64,000 nucleotides of DNA, taken from contig JAQFVV010012545.1 in the NCBI GenBank assembly GCA_028023455.1, forward strand, positions 1,364,001 through 1,428,000. The letters run 5' to 3'. Numbering within the stretch: position 1 is the first letter of the stretch; each line of letters starts with the position of its first letter. Position numbers and translations under genes: made by a program. This stretch comes from Epiperipatus broadwayi. Taxonomy: Eukaryota > Onychophora > Udeonychophora > Euonychophora > Peripatidae. This document shows positions 39,001 through 54,000 of the stretch, piece by piece. Under the pieces are notes generated by a model. That model was not told the origin of the DNA and did no database searches. It saw only the letters and a list, made by a program, of their open reading frames with translations.

Positions 39001-42000
39001 TAAATATAAATTATTTTCTTTGAACATTCTACCTATCATTGCTCCTTGATATTGGTCTTCCTATAAAAAAAGCTACCAAATAAACATTATATTTCAAAAA
39101 CATTCTAAATTATTTTGCAATAAATAACCACTTCAGTAAATACCAAAGAAAGTTTTAAAACAGAATTGATTTTCTTTTTACAAATAATATTATTTGTAAT
39201 TATTCATTATTATTATTATTATTATTACTTCACATGATTCAGATGAATAGTAAACTATACAGAAGGACTGTAACTTTTCATAGAAAAGAGAATCATCATC
39301 ATCCTCATTAGAAACTACTCATAAATAAATATTAACCATTTTAATTCTGAAAGAAAAAAAAGATAAAAAATAAAAAGTTAAAGATCTGTTCTGCTAAGCC
39401 TATACAAACCAAACTGTGAACCTGAAATACTTCAACATATAGTCACATGTCGATATTTTGGTCTATTTATTTGAGATGTAAATACTTTTTATTTTTAATT
39501 TTATTTGACATCCTATGGTGTTATCTATTAATTTCTTCAGTGATTAAACTTTATTTTCTGACATTTCTATACTTTTCTTAATTACAGTTTCATTGTGTGC
39601 CTATTCTCATCTTTATTATCTTCATAAAAGCAATTAATATTGCACTTATTTAAGATTGCCATGAAAATTATACTCAATTATGTCATAAATATTTTCTTAG
39701 AAACTCTATTAATGCTCATTCATTTTATATTCTCAATCCAATAAAGATTCAACAGCAACAAATTCAGCACTCTGAAGAGCATATTGATTAATCTTATGAC
39801 TTAGCATATATATTAAAAAGATTGTGTATCCTTAAATAACATTAATAATAATAATGCTTTCTATGAAGAATCATTTCCTCATGATGTGTACTATAAATAT
39901 ATGCTTCTTAATTGGTTTCATATAATAAATTAGTCAAAATAACAACCCTATATACAAGGTTAGCTGATATAATTTCATCCCTATGATGAATACCACAAGA
40001 TTATTAAAAAGGTTAAATTTAAAAAAAAAAAAAAAAAAGGTTATTTAAAAATAGATTAGGAAGTATAAATTTTGTTTCTGCCATTTCAGGAAATGCATTA
40101 AAATATTTGAAAAAAAAAAAAAATTTGAATTGCATTATCATTTTAAAAATCTAGTTATAAAATATAAAAAAATTGTTTGGTAGCAATATCTAATAAAAAA
40201 TTTGTCATATAAATGATTAGTTTCTTATTAATAAAATAAAGTTATCCTATGCCTTCAATTCCCCAGGGAAGCTAAGAGATGTGAATATAGATATTTCATA
40301 CAGGTACAAATGGTTTAATTATGGTTAATTGGATAATGAGGATTAATATTAGATGTCTACTAATCCAATTGACAATTAGACAAATTATGATTTTTTTATT
40401 TATTTTAAATTTAAAATATTAAAATGCTTGTGTTAAAAACATTATCATTATTTCTATTTGGTTGACTATTAAAAAATATTTAATTGCATTTAAAATTCCT
40501 ACTTTTTTTTAATTTTGTAAAAAACAAACAAACAAAAAATCAATAATATCGCAAAAAACAAATTTCTTTTTTTAAATAGTAAAATTGTCTATCATTTTTA
40601 TGAATTTTATTACTTTTACAAACATTTCTGTATTCTATTCTCAATGATATTTATTATATTTTATTTTCAAAACTTTAGAATTTTAAAAATCTGATTATAT
40701 TTCAATAAATTTATTATAGTTTTTACGTAGACATGTGACCTGATCATATATTAGCAGCACATGTTTATCTCATTTTATTCAACTTTCACATAATACTATG
40801 TCTTTATAAACAATATTAGTAAATATCTTGTCCTACGTAGTCTAATATAGTTGCAGTATTCAAGGTCAAGCAAGATATACATATGTAAATTGTATAATAA
40901 TAAGAGTACAATAATAAATGTAGAATAAAACTAATAACTTAATGTATAACGAATATGTAAAACAATAATAATAATTGTATAAATGTAGAATAAAACTAAT
41001 AACTGCAATGTATAATAAATATGTAAATAATAATAATAATTATATAATAATAAGAGTATGTAAAATAAGAATAATTGTATAATAATAAGAGTACAATAAT
41101 GTAGAATAAAAGTAATAACTAATATATAATGAATATGTAAAATAAGAATAACTGTATAGCAATTATGTATAACGATTGTGTAAAATTACAATGTTGTTAA
41201 ATCATAAAAAGCCCAGCTGACCTTATAGGGTCAGAAAACTGTGTAAAATACCATATATGGTGAGAAATGTGAAAATACTGTGTGTATGTGAAAACACCAT
41301 ATATGGTTAGGAATGTAAAAGACTCCAGAAGTCTTGAGGGGTATATAAACCCCCATAACCTGATCTAATTGTTCTGAGTTTTAATAATAAGTCAGAGACT
41401 CCTGCCTCTGTAAGTTCAAAAGCAGGACTAGGGAAATTATATGCAGGTCACCACGACCTTTTATTATTTTATTACGCCTACAATAGGCAATGTATATAGT
41501 TAAAATTATTCGTATTAAACTATAATCTTACCATCTCAATTCTGCCTTTGTCCATTTATTTACTTGCTGGTCATAAGACACAGCAATAGTGATAGAGAAT
41601 TGCAGTTCAATCTGTAATTTCGAGTGTTTGAATGATTTATGATCCTGAATATTATACTTTTCTTCTATGAAGGTTGATATAACTTATATAAATATTCCAG
41701 AATCAACTTCCACCTTATTTTTCTTTTTAAACTTAATACAATTTAATTATTCCAACAAACATTATAACATTCACCATTTTCTCTCCAAATCAGTTTCAGT
41801 TATATTTCATAATCAACCATAAAGACACAAATTATTGGTTAAAACATGGGGTACAATATATATATATATATTGTAACGGTATATAATATGCTGTTGCATT
41901 ATTTTAAAATGAAAATAAAAAGATCGTAAATAAAAATTGATTTATTAAAAAGAAAAAAAAACTTAACTTAAAAACTGAAAATTAAAAGTTGTTTAATGAA

Positions 42001-45000
42001 TATATAGTTCGTATCGATGGAAAACTTAAAAGCATTTTTTTTTAAAAAAAAATAAATAAAAAGTATTTGAACGTACTTTTTTATAAATAAAAAAAAAAGA
42101 AGTAAAGACTGATATTTTTTAAAATAGAAGTAAATGATTTCTATCATGTTTAATTTTAGAAAATGGAAATGATTGTTTTATTAATTAAATGATTGTTCTA
42201 AAGCACACTAGCCCTTGGGGCACTCGAATAATTAAATGGTAAGAGAATAAAAAGAAACTAAATGACCAATGCAAGCACGAAATGACAGCACGGACCATAA
42301 ATGAAACACGAGAGGATTAGTGACGTCTTGCTTGTTGAATCCGAAGATTTGATGATAAGAGGCTAATAAAAGTATAAAACCCCAAATTTTTGAATTGAGG
42401 AGGATGATTATAATTGTTGTTATCTTAGAGCTGACTATGAATATACCGTTATAACTAGCTGTATTGCAGATTTCACTATGTAGAAGTCTGCAATAAATTT
42501 AATTTTCCGGACAACCAGCTGAAGCCTCTGGATGACAGTTCCTGACCAAATGCATGGCAAGTAGCGGTTTCGTTTCAAAGGACAAACAATCTACGAAAGT
42601 GATCACAAAGATAGACCTCTAAATCTTCTCAATCCATAAAGTATGAACTCTTGTGTTTATCTAATAGGAACTTTTCATAAATTTGCAATTAATAGCTGAA
42701 AATAAGAACTATTATCTGGTCTAAAGAATTCAAAATCAATTATTAGTAATTTTTTTTTTATGCATTTGTTTAAGCAATCATTTACATTTCTCTCCTTTTT
42801 TGTGTGTTAAGTGTTAATTAAAATGTATCATATTAAAGTTGAGTGTAGATAGCTAAATTCATTTATGTTTATTTTACAAGGTTAATTTCAGGCTATTTGT
42901 TTCGTAGTTAGGACGATGCTTGTGGAAGGATATATGGGTGTTTATATCAATGTAATGTGAAGCATGTTTAGCATACAGGGTAGCGTGCCCAACTGAATGC
43001 ATGACCCCAAAGAGGCAGTCATATTGTTGCAATGGTCGCAGACGTATTTTCTGCGCCATTGATCACTTCTAGCTCTACGGACAGGGATTTATAAGTCGGC
43101 AGAAAGACCGCTCTCCCCCATATGTAGCACTCTTTAATTAATTTATATACATGATTCCTTTGACAGACAAATGCACATTCCTGTACTGGACGAGGATCAT
43201 GTCCTTCAAATAATATCACGCTGTCAGATGCACATTCCTGTCAGCGTGATTTTATGCTAGCATCTTCATATTGCATTGGTTGCGACTATATATCTGGAAG
43301 CAGGCGTTGGTTTGGCTACGAACTTTTAGTCTGAGATTGAATGAGTGTTTTGATAAGTTTTTTTTTTTTAAGTGAGAAATCTATGTAGCCTATCTATACT
43401 CAACATGCTAAAGTAAAATAATATTAAAATGTCCATCTGTGCGGACTATTTAAATTTAAAAATTAATAGTAAAATCTAAATATAAATTTTATTTCTCAAT
43501 TTTTAAATGTGCGTTAATAAAATCTGTTGTGTTATTAGTACTGGCAGTGATCTAGTTTATTTTTTTTTTAATCTTTCTTAAAAATATATTGTAATAAATA
43601 TAGTTTAAAACCTCTGCTACTCCATGAGCTAGTGGCAAGGGCAAACGGTCAATAAAATAAAAGTTGGATTTTTAACTTGCGTATCTGCCTACCTTATAAA
43701 TTTTCTAGGTTCGAGAAACCTAGTGGTGCCCTGTAGTGCAGATACGGGGAGACTCATTTGATCACCCACACCCCGACCGTTATAATTGGTGCTATCATCC
43801 ACACCTCGACCGTTATAATATATATATATATTAATACAGATCAAGAATAAAGAAGCTTTGAAAAGAAAATAATGCGCATTAGAGGAATTAAAAGTGATAT
43901 ATGCAAAAAATGTGAACATAGTTTTCGACCTCTTCCATGAGTGGATGCACATTGTCATTATTATAACACTTTCATCTGGACTTTATCTATTATTGTCTGG
44001 TATTACAAGTGGTTAGAGACACTAATAATAAGATCAGCTTATGTAAATTAACTTGTTAATTATTGCCTCCAATTCATAATTTAAAAGATGGCAAGAAATG
44101 ATAGATGATTAACACTTTTTGTTTATGATTAATATGCTTTATAAAAAAATTTCCATATAGATTGATGTTTGGCCACTTCATCATATTTAAAAATGAAACA
44201 ACAACCATCAGCTGCACTCGTGACAGATAATCATTATTGTTTTCCATTAGAAATGTCTCTAGCATTATTAATGGCTAATGAGACACTCATATTATTCAGG
44301 TGAAGGCGGATAGATTCATCTGAAACACACACACAAATAAATCCACAGACATGTCTTAATTTCTTTTTTTCAATTAATATTCATTATCCTTTGAATAATA
44401 AGTTCACCCTTTAATAAGCTGTTTTCATTAAAAAAAATTTATATAATGTAAACACAAATTATTCTGATTTTATTCTTACCTTGTTGTTGCTAGAGGTTTG
44501 TCACTAAGTTGCTCAACATTAATCCGCCACTCATCTTTTACACTCACATCCAGCGAACTAACTCGAACCATAAGAACACTGGTGCCCATGTAATCTAGCC
44601 GAGCTTCCAAAGCTGTCAGCATGCAACCTATAGTGTGATCAGGATCCTGGCCTGGATCTTCTTTAATATGAACTTCAAATAAATAAAACATCAACAAAAA
44701 ATAAGATTTCTTCATTAAAAATGGACTTTATTATAATTAATAAAAAATAAAGCAATTTATTTAAAGATAAAAAATAATCATATAGAATAATGTAGAAGCT
44801 AGATGAAACTGTGTTAAAAAAATGTTAATCAAGGACAAGTTATCACTGATGTTGATCAAGTGCTCATAACTATTGTCTAGTTACAGCAATCTGTATATAA
44901 AACAAAATATATTATTTAATCCATTTTAACTAAGTGATTACTTACTTACTCACTCTCAAAGATAAAATGGCATTTCCACCCATAAAAATTACCATTATTA

Positions 45001-48000
45001 GAAGACGAAGCAGTTCTGTACATAAATCTTCTAAAAAGATCTCACTTAAAATCTAGCTATTAATTTCAATATTATTATTCCATTGCAGATTTTGTCAGTA
45101 GAAGAGTAGTGGATCAGAAACAAAAAACAGATGGTTTTACTCTTACATCTGGAAAAACAAAAAAATTTATTTAGAACTTCAAAAAAGATAAATTTTTATG
45201 CCATAATTCTTTAGTTATTTGAAGGGATTCAAGGGATCTTAAGTTGTGTCTTAGATAATAAAACTATATCGTGGATTAAAGATAAGTTTGATCTCCTAAA
45301 TAGCATCATATGATCACCATTTCTTATGCTTACTCATTAAAACAGGCAACACTCTCCATACAGTAGTGCCACTCAAGTGCAGGTCAGAGTAATCAATGGA
45401 TGCCAGAAGGCTTGTGCATAAAATCCCTATCTAGTGCCTACTTATCCTATATCCCCAGATTAGTTACTGGCTTGTGGCCTTCATCAGTGAGGAGCCTTGG
45501 ATCTGAGAGCAGTGCACCTAGATCTTAGGATCTAATGCAACTCTCCAGTAGCCACCTTTTATCTCTACTTTAGTTCAGACTTATATGACTATATAAGCTA
45601 ATGAGTTTAGATTAAAAATATTATTGTGTTTTCAATTTTATTCTCATAAACTTTGTAGTTAAATAGAGATAAAAAGTGGCTGCTGGAGGGTTGCAATAGA
45701 TCCTAAGATCTAAGTGCAGTGCTCTCAGATCCAAGGCTCCTCACTGACGAAGATCACAGCCAGAAACTAGTCTGGGGATATTGGATGAGTAGGCACTAGA
45801 TAGGGATTTTATACACAAGCCTTCTGGCCTCCATTGATTACTCTGGCTTGCACTGAGTGGCAGTACTGTACGGAGAGTTTTGCCTGTTTTAATCTCCTAA
45901 GTAGCTTTTTATAATAATGTTTTCTATGAAGCAACTTCTCTTTTGATATCTGATGAATAAAAAATATATGAAATAACTAGAAACCAATTCAAGCGATAGA
46001 CTTTTAGTATGCTAGTTATACTTCTCACAGTAATATTTAAATGAATATTGAAAAACCTAATGCACATACTTTTTCTCCAAACAGGACATAGAATTTACTG
46101 ATAGAATATGCTAGTACTAAGAAGCTATTAATAAACTATTGTGCATCATAATTCCAAATAGTACCAACCAGCATTCCTAGGAAGCCAGGCTATAGTTTAA
46201 CTAAAAAGCATGGAGTAAGATTGCATTTCAGTCTATTAATGAAGAAGTTTATATTCAGTTTAAAAGATGTTTTCCTTCAAAAAAAAAAAAAAAAAATTAA
46301 AATTACTTAATCAATTGTTTCCCTTCAACTAAATCAATTATTTATAGGTTATTTTAATTTTTAAAAACCGAAAACTAAAATAAAATGGTCTAGAAATTTA
46401 GCAAATTTTTATAGCATTTAAAAAAAATCGTTTCGTAATAAAAAGCTAGATTTTAAAAGACAATTTCTTTAGCTTTTATTCAATTAGCTAAAACAACCAT
46501 CAACAAAATCTACATACATAGAAGATTTAGAGCTACAACTGTTTTTTTTTAATTGAACAAACAGCAATAATACATTCTTGAATAACCTTTCTTATTTGGA
46601 AAATGGCTGATGGAACTTACTTAAAAAGTCAATATAATGCTAATGTTAACAATAAACAAATGTATACATGAATGAATCCGAAAAATAATTCACATATTTA
46701 ATTGTGAAAATCTTCATTTTACTAAGTGATTATAATCAATTAATCAAATGAAAGCAGTCCATGCCTATACAATGCCAAGAATATACAATCTACTATGAAG
46801 GCAACTATTTATTTATTATATATATGCTCAATCAATCAATGCATTCAAATTATTAAATAATCATATGGTCATTTGTTTAGAAGTCAAATGACATTTTAAC
46901 ACCAAAGTGATGATCTAACCACAAAAATATTATTCAACTGACAAAGAGAGATTATTTTGCTTTATTTTTTACTTTCTTCAGCTATAAATTAATCAAGAAA
47001 CGTTTCCACTGTTAACATTAGATTAAACTCTGCAGGATATCAAAACTACTGATCTATGAGTACTAAATAATCTACCCGGGTATGATTCTAGAAAAAGTAC
47101 CATAAATTTGCTTAAAAATGCATATACAAATTAAAAAGCGTATGAAACAATTGAATGAGAAGCTATAAAGATTCCACAAATTATTATACGCTAAGCGCTT
47201 TCGAGGCCATTTGCCTCATATTCATAGCGGTATAAATATGAGGCAAATGGCCTTGAAAGCGCTTAGTGTATAATAATTTGTGGAATCTTTATAGCTTCTC
47301 ATTCAAGTGTTTCATACGCTTTTTAATTTGTATATTAAATTATCGAGTGAGAAGTTTAAAATCCTTAATATTTTAAAAATGCATCTGTTTACAATTTGTG
47401 TAATTAATTAGTGCTGAATATTTATTCTTTAAATTAATATTCAATTAGAAATTCTCTTAGAACTATGAAAAATTGATAATAATATTTATTATTATTTAAA
47501 ATTGTTAAAAATAATGATTACTAAAAAAAAAAAAATTACCAAAAGTTTCAATCTTGCTTAATTCAATAATTCCTCCAACAATGCCACTTTTAGCATCCAA
47601 ACTTGAGCCACCCAAACCGATAGACATATACATATTTTTGTGGCCACTACTACCTATTGATAATCGTCCTTGAGATTTGAAATCGGTTGTCAACCATCTA
47701 TAATAAAAAATATAAATAAAAGATTATTGAAAAATAATTTATATTTAAAAAAAAAAACATAATAGTAAGCAATTCAAAAATTTCAATAATTTTGAGTTTG
47801 CATATGCATTAAAAACATGTGCTTCACCATGCTAAGAGAATGTAATGCATTCATTTTCAATCACTGTAGAATATAAGAAAGGTATCTCTGAATTTAATCC
47901 AATTTCTTTGATTCATAAATTCTCTTCTCCATGCTATTTTAGCAAACTTCTTTAGTTCCTCATTTATCATACATGTGGCTTCTTAAAACCTAGTATTAGC

Positions 48001-51000
48001 CAGTTAAGGACTTCAGTTTTTTTTTTTGTTGTTGTTGTTGATGACATATAACCCAAATCTATGTCAGTTTCTTAAATCTTTCAAAGATGCCAGTTATACT
48101 CACTTATCCTTTCACCAATATATTTAGCTTCTGATCTTCCCCTTATTAATTCTAACACATCTCTCCAGACTTTATGTGATTTGAATTTTATATATTGCTC
48201 TTTCTAAGTTTCAAATTTAAATTAAACACAAGTAGAAAACTTTCTTTTTACAAATACAGGCATGTTTCAGAATAATTTCTGCTAAAAGTACTCTACCCAT
48301 GTTTAATTACATCCATTGCTTTTTCATCCTCATTAATAATGTGTCTACAATATTTACAATTGTTATTGTAATTAATTATTAGCATTTTTTTAAAATTTTT
48401 TATTAAATACCACTTTTACCTTTTTAATATTTATATCAATAGTTAAACAAGGCATATGATGTTTAATGGTTTATATCAATAGTTCTGTTTTGTTGCTTAG
48501 ATTTAATGCTTTCTCAACTTGAAAGCATTACTTGTATCCTCTACACTAAAGCTGCAGTAAGAGACTTTAGAGATTCCAGCATACATACAAACAATGTCTA
48601 TTGTATTTTAATAAACATTCTTCAAAATTTAACAATATCCTGAATTTACAAAAGATGTTCCAAAGATTAAATGACAGCAGAAATGCTTATAAATAATTTT
48701 TCAAAAATCTGTATATCAAATGTAAGATTAGTGATTGGTATTAATTAGTTTTTTTAATGCCGTTTCTTAATATTGGATGTGTTCTATTATGCAATAATTA
48801 CTTTTAAATCTAGCTTGTTTTCTCATTTGGCTAGAATCCTGAGTTTTGTGCAGTGATTAATACATATCTTATTTTTCATTTTCTTAAATGTCTGTATCAC
48901 TAATTCATTATTCTAATTATTCTGACATATTGTTATATAGTTGTACTAACAATTTCTTTGTTCTTTCACTTTTAAAATATCCGTAATAATTTTATTGATT
49001 AAAACTATTTTTTTCTTCTTCTAAATACTAGGAAAGTATTGTATATCATTGGAATTTTTATTCTCTTCTATAGCTTTCCCATTTTACTATTGTATTTTCT
49101 TAATATTTAAATACTAGTCTCTTTTTTCTTAATGATACATTTTATTCAATATTAAGTAAACTATTTCTTTTTTACATGTAATTTTTGCAATGTTTAAGTT
49201 TTATTAAATAATTCTGATATCTTAATTGCTTAACAATCCTCATCAAAGACATCTTTTTCTTTCTCCTATTCTTTAATAAAGAGAATAGAAACAAGGAAAT
49301 GTCTGAAAAAGATTATTAAACAATTGAAACATCAAACTTACTTAACAATATTTAAATAATATAAAAATTAAGTATAAAAAAGATATAATTTATTTAATAT
49401 ATTTTCTTATGTCATAATTTATTATTTTCTATACCATTTTATTAATTTCCACATATTACACTTTTTTTAAGAGATCATTTTTAACATTTTTTTAATTCTT
49501 TTTTTCCTGCATACATTACATCATGTAAATAGAAAATCAATTGTTGAATTGTTTTTTTTCTTCTGCTTTTAGTAAATTATCTGATATTTTCTTACTCAAC
49601 AATATGAAATTATTTATAAGTTTCAACTTAAATTTAATGAAGACAAAAAAAAAAGTATTTATACAAATTATAAATCCACATTCGTACCGAATATCTTTAT
49701 CAGAAACTATCAATATTTTAAAAAAGGAACCTATGGTGTTTGCTTGATAATAAACTCAGAAATAAAAGTCAAATAGATTCACCATATTGGGCCATGTATA
49801 TTGGTAAGTGGTTTATTCCATGTCCATTAACAAGAATATATGAAGTGGATATTAAAAATTTATCCTATTTGTTCCTTTAAAGTCTCAATAAAATTATTTT
49901 ATCTTAATAATATTAGTAAATTGCAACAACAACAACAAAATATTACTAGATAAGATTTATAAATTACAAGCATATAATTTTGATATCCATATTAATTTTT
50001 TATGTTCTATCTTACAAACAAAAATATTATGTATAACTTTTGATAACATTTGGTGATCATCATGTTAAATGTCAATATTTTTGTTTAAAAATAAACATAA
50101 AAACTATTGTTCAAGCATTTTAAATTCTTATCATAACTGATACATAAGGATTTTTTGATTAAAAAAAATTCATTTCTCATAATTATTCGAGTCTAGTAGA
50201 ATTGATAAAATGAAAAATTTGATTAAAATCTTATTAAAAAGGATATGCAGGAAAGAAAGGTGGAATGAAGATTAGAATTGCAAACAAGCGGATAGGTGCT
50301 TAAAAATGAGTACTCTTTTATTTTATGATTAAGTATTAATGATGATCATCATCAGATTGGATTACAAAATACTGAATGACATTTTGTATCTATGCAATGA
50401 GCTCTCAGAATATTTTGTTTGATCATTTTAAGTTTTTGTCGTAAATGCTTTATTATATTTTCTGATTAATCAAGAGAGGCTAAACTACTGATCTCTTCAA
50501 CAAAATGAGAATAAACAACAAAAAATAATTCAATTTCAACATTGTCTTGACCACAGCAAAATGAAATTTCTAGAGAAACCAGTTCACTTTATCAGTATTA
50601 TCCTACACTTTGGAAAATCAAAATTCAACTATTTAACAATAAATGATAATATTCATATGTATTTATATTACATAACAGTCTATTCTATATAAATTTGAAC
50701 ATAATATATAAAAGAGACCATCTCTATTTTAATCCAGAAAATATTAAAATTATTTACATTTTATAAATAGTTAAAAACTATTAATTTCAATCAACAGAAA
50801 AACAATCTTTTATTAATTGTCAAAAAAAAAGAAGAAAAATAATAAATCATGTTCTTGTGTTTTCTGAGTATGATTAATGATACTTTATGGATCTATTGAC
50901 TTTCATACTTAATGCAAAGATTCAATCTATTTTTACCAATTTTTAATAAGCCTTATTTTTTAAAGAAATATTAGTTGGTTTCCAAACATTTTAGCTTAAA

Positions 51001-54000
51001 GACAAATTAAAAGTTTAATTCTTTAAACCTGATGCAAGTTAAAATCAATATAATTATAGTAAATATGATTCGTAAATTGATTTCTCAATAATAAGTTTAA
51101 ATATTTCTATTATTAAAATTTTAAAAAAAAATGATTTTAAATTATTTTAATAATTCACCAAGTTTTCAAAAGCTTACCATTAGACCCAAATTAAAATAAA
51201 TAATAATTAAATAATATAAAAATCATGATACTTGAGCACCAAAATGATAGGTTGAGTTTGAAATCAATTCAAAAACTTTTTGCTTGAGCTCACCTCTCTA
51301 TCTCTAACAGTGTGCTGAATGAAGTTCAATTATTTTACACCTTGTTAAACTTTTTTTTAAAAAATTAATGTCATTTTTCTTATTGTTATTTACTTTTACT
51401 TTTTATTATTTTTTAAAAAATAATTATGACTATTTTATGGTATTCTTCTGCTATTAGTTAATTTTTGTTTTGCAGTCCTGTATATTCAAATACTGACTTA
51501 ATTATTAATTGATTCTAAGTTCTACAAGCATAAGTAACATCTTAGCTACTATGAATGATATTTAATTAGTATTTATTTAAGAAGCTTACAAACTCTGACA
51601 ATAAAAAGCACTATATATACTAATTATCATACAGTTACAGTAATATAGCAAATCTTGCAAAGAAATAGAAAGATGAATTAAATGAAAAAGAAACAACTAA
51701 CAAATACAAACAAAATCAGATATTGAAGATAATGCAATGTGTTGAAATTAATAATAAAAATATTAATTTTAATAATTGACATAAGAAAGCATCAGTAGAA
51801 AGTTTATTAAAAATTGCGTTGATCACAGATAATTTATTTAAATGTCATTAGATTCATTTGCTGAATAGATTAAATAAAATGCTGAATGCTTAAATTTATA
51901 AAAAATATATTACTGGCTGTTAATCTAAAAAGTATGTTAATGTAAAATTAGATTCATACATAAGCAAGAAGATAGAAATTAATTAAATGGAGTGAGTTTG
52001 AAGAAGTTTTATAGAGGAAATTCTGAATGTGCTACTAATGAAGGAGCTCCATTTAGAAGTATCATTTTTTTAGGAATGTCAATAGAAAAAAGGCAATGTA
52101 ACAGCAATAAGAGAAGATGGATATGTTAGTATATTTAGCTATTTGGAACGGGGGGACAGGACGAGAGAGAGAGGACTACAAGTACTTGAAAATGTTTAAT
52201 AAAATGATTTCAGAAAAGATAACTATAAAATGATGATTGTATATTATATGAATGAATACAATTATAGAATCAATAAAGTGAAGAATATAAATGAAATAAA
52301 AAAATATGCAATAAAGATAAATAAAAAAAATTATAATAAAAACTTAAGTTGCACGAAAAAATTTTAAGTATATTGTTAATTAAGTGTTTGTTGATAAGAA
52401 GAAAATAAAAAAATTAAAGTTTTTGTTAAAGTAGTGTAGTATAGTGTCCACAAATTTATAAAAATAAATTTAGGAACAACTTGAAGCTTAGATGCAGAAT
52501 ATCGTAAAAAGACTAATAGAGTTCAATGGATGATAAAAGATGAATTTAAATTAATAATAATTATATTTGTAAAGCGCATATTCATTATGTAAAGTAATAT
52601 ATATTAAGGCTATAACCTTAAGACTATGTGCCTGAAAAAACAACAGTAGGGACCTCTGCAAATCTTTAACACAGGATTTATTTAAAAGACCAGAGTGGCC
52701 ACACTCTTACCTTCAACCTACTTTCTAAATAAATAGGAGAATCTAAAGCATTTTGATTTGAGAGCATAAGGCTATTAAATATCTCACTGATTAAGTCCAC
52801 AAATTCTATAACACATTAACATTCGCGAAATCTTTCGATTTACAATGAGTCAGTGTTGAGATCTTATGCTTAGAAATCTTTTAAGATAATATAAAGTTGT
52901 AATAATTATATTTGTAAAGCGCATACTCATTACGTAAAGTAATATATATTAAGTCTATAACCTTAAGACTATATGCCTGAAAAAAATGACAATAACTTTA
53001 TATTATCTTAAAAAATTTCTAAGCATAAGATTTCAACACTGATTCGTAAATCGAAAGATTTCGCAAATGTTAATGTGTTATAGAATTTGTGGATTTAATC
53101 AGTGAGATATTTAATAGCCTTATGCTCTCAAATCAAAATGTTTTAGATTCTCCTATTTATTTAGAAAGTAGGTTGAATATAAGAGTGTAGTCACTCTTGT
53201 CTTTTAAATAAATCTTGTGTTAAAGATTTGCAGAGGTCCCTACTGTCGTTTTTTCGGCACAGTCTTAAGGTTATAGCCTTAATATATATTACTTTACATA
53301 ACGAGTATGCGCTTTATAAATATAATTATTACAACTTTATATTGTCTTAAAAGATTTCTAAGTATAAGATCTCAACACTGACTTGTTGTAAATCTAAAGA
53401 TTTCGTGAATATTAATGTGCTATAGAATTTGTGGACTTAATCAGTGAGGTATTTAATAGCCTTATGCTCTCAAATCAAAATGCTTTAGATTCTCCTATTT
53501 ATTTAGAAAGTAGGTTGAAGATAAGAGTGTGGCCGCTCTTGTCTTTTAAATAAATCTTGTGTTAAAGATTTGCAGAGGTCCATACTGTCGTTTTTTCAGG
53601 CGCATAGTCTTAAGGTTATATATAGCCTTAATATATATTAATAAGTAATAAAAAATTTAACAATGATAAGAAATGGAAATTATGTATAGCAAATAAATAT
53701 TTATTTATAGAAATAATAATAGCAGAAAAAAAGTAAAAAGTATACATTAGATATGAAAAAAAGAGAAAAAGATTATAATAAGGCTATGAAAAACATTTGA
53801 GAGAGATGAAGCAAACATTAGACAGGATAGTTACTTGGAGAATAAAAAAATTATCACATTATTAATTTCTTAGGTTAATCTTGAAAAAAATATCAAATGA
53901 GTTTATAATGCAAACCCTAGATGATAAAAGATTGGAAGATGACTTAGATTCAGTAGTGAATACAAAACAAATTGGTTAAAGTGCTGGACTTAGAATGAAA

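Larger units (their letters stand above)
45305..45891. mobile_element. Foldback element with hammerhead cores and 14-bp target duplication
   Basis: Long inverted arms run from ATTAAAACAGGCAACACTCT at 45336 to its complement ending at 45893, meeting near 45600-45660. ATCTCCTAARTAGC occurs directly on both sides (45291-45304 and 45892-45905, one mismatch), a target duplication of retroelement type rather than a 2-8 bp DNA-transposon one. Each arm holds a hammerhead-like core. Related copies lie at 60552-61016 (with its own 9-bp duplication), 13098-13212 and 25.6-26.7 kb. No protein is encoded, so it needs enzymes in trans. Confidence 0.8.

Noticed and set aside
42874-43219. Two minus-strand frames as a host gene
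   Set aside because: No recognisable domain, no splice partners, and they lie inside a candidate LTR-element remnant.
52830-53070. Hammerhead core in the 343-bp repeat (CTGA...CGAAAG)
   Set aside because: The box after CUGA does not fit CUGANGA in any copy; the GAAA is the loop of a simple hairpin.
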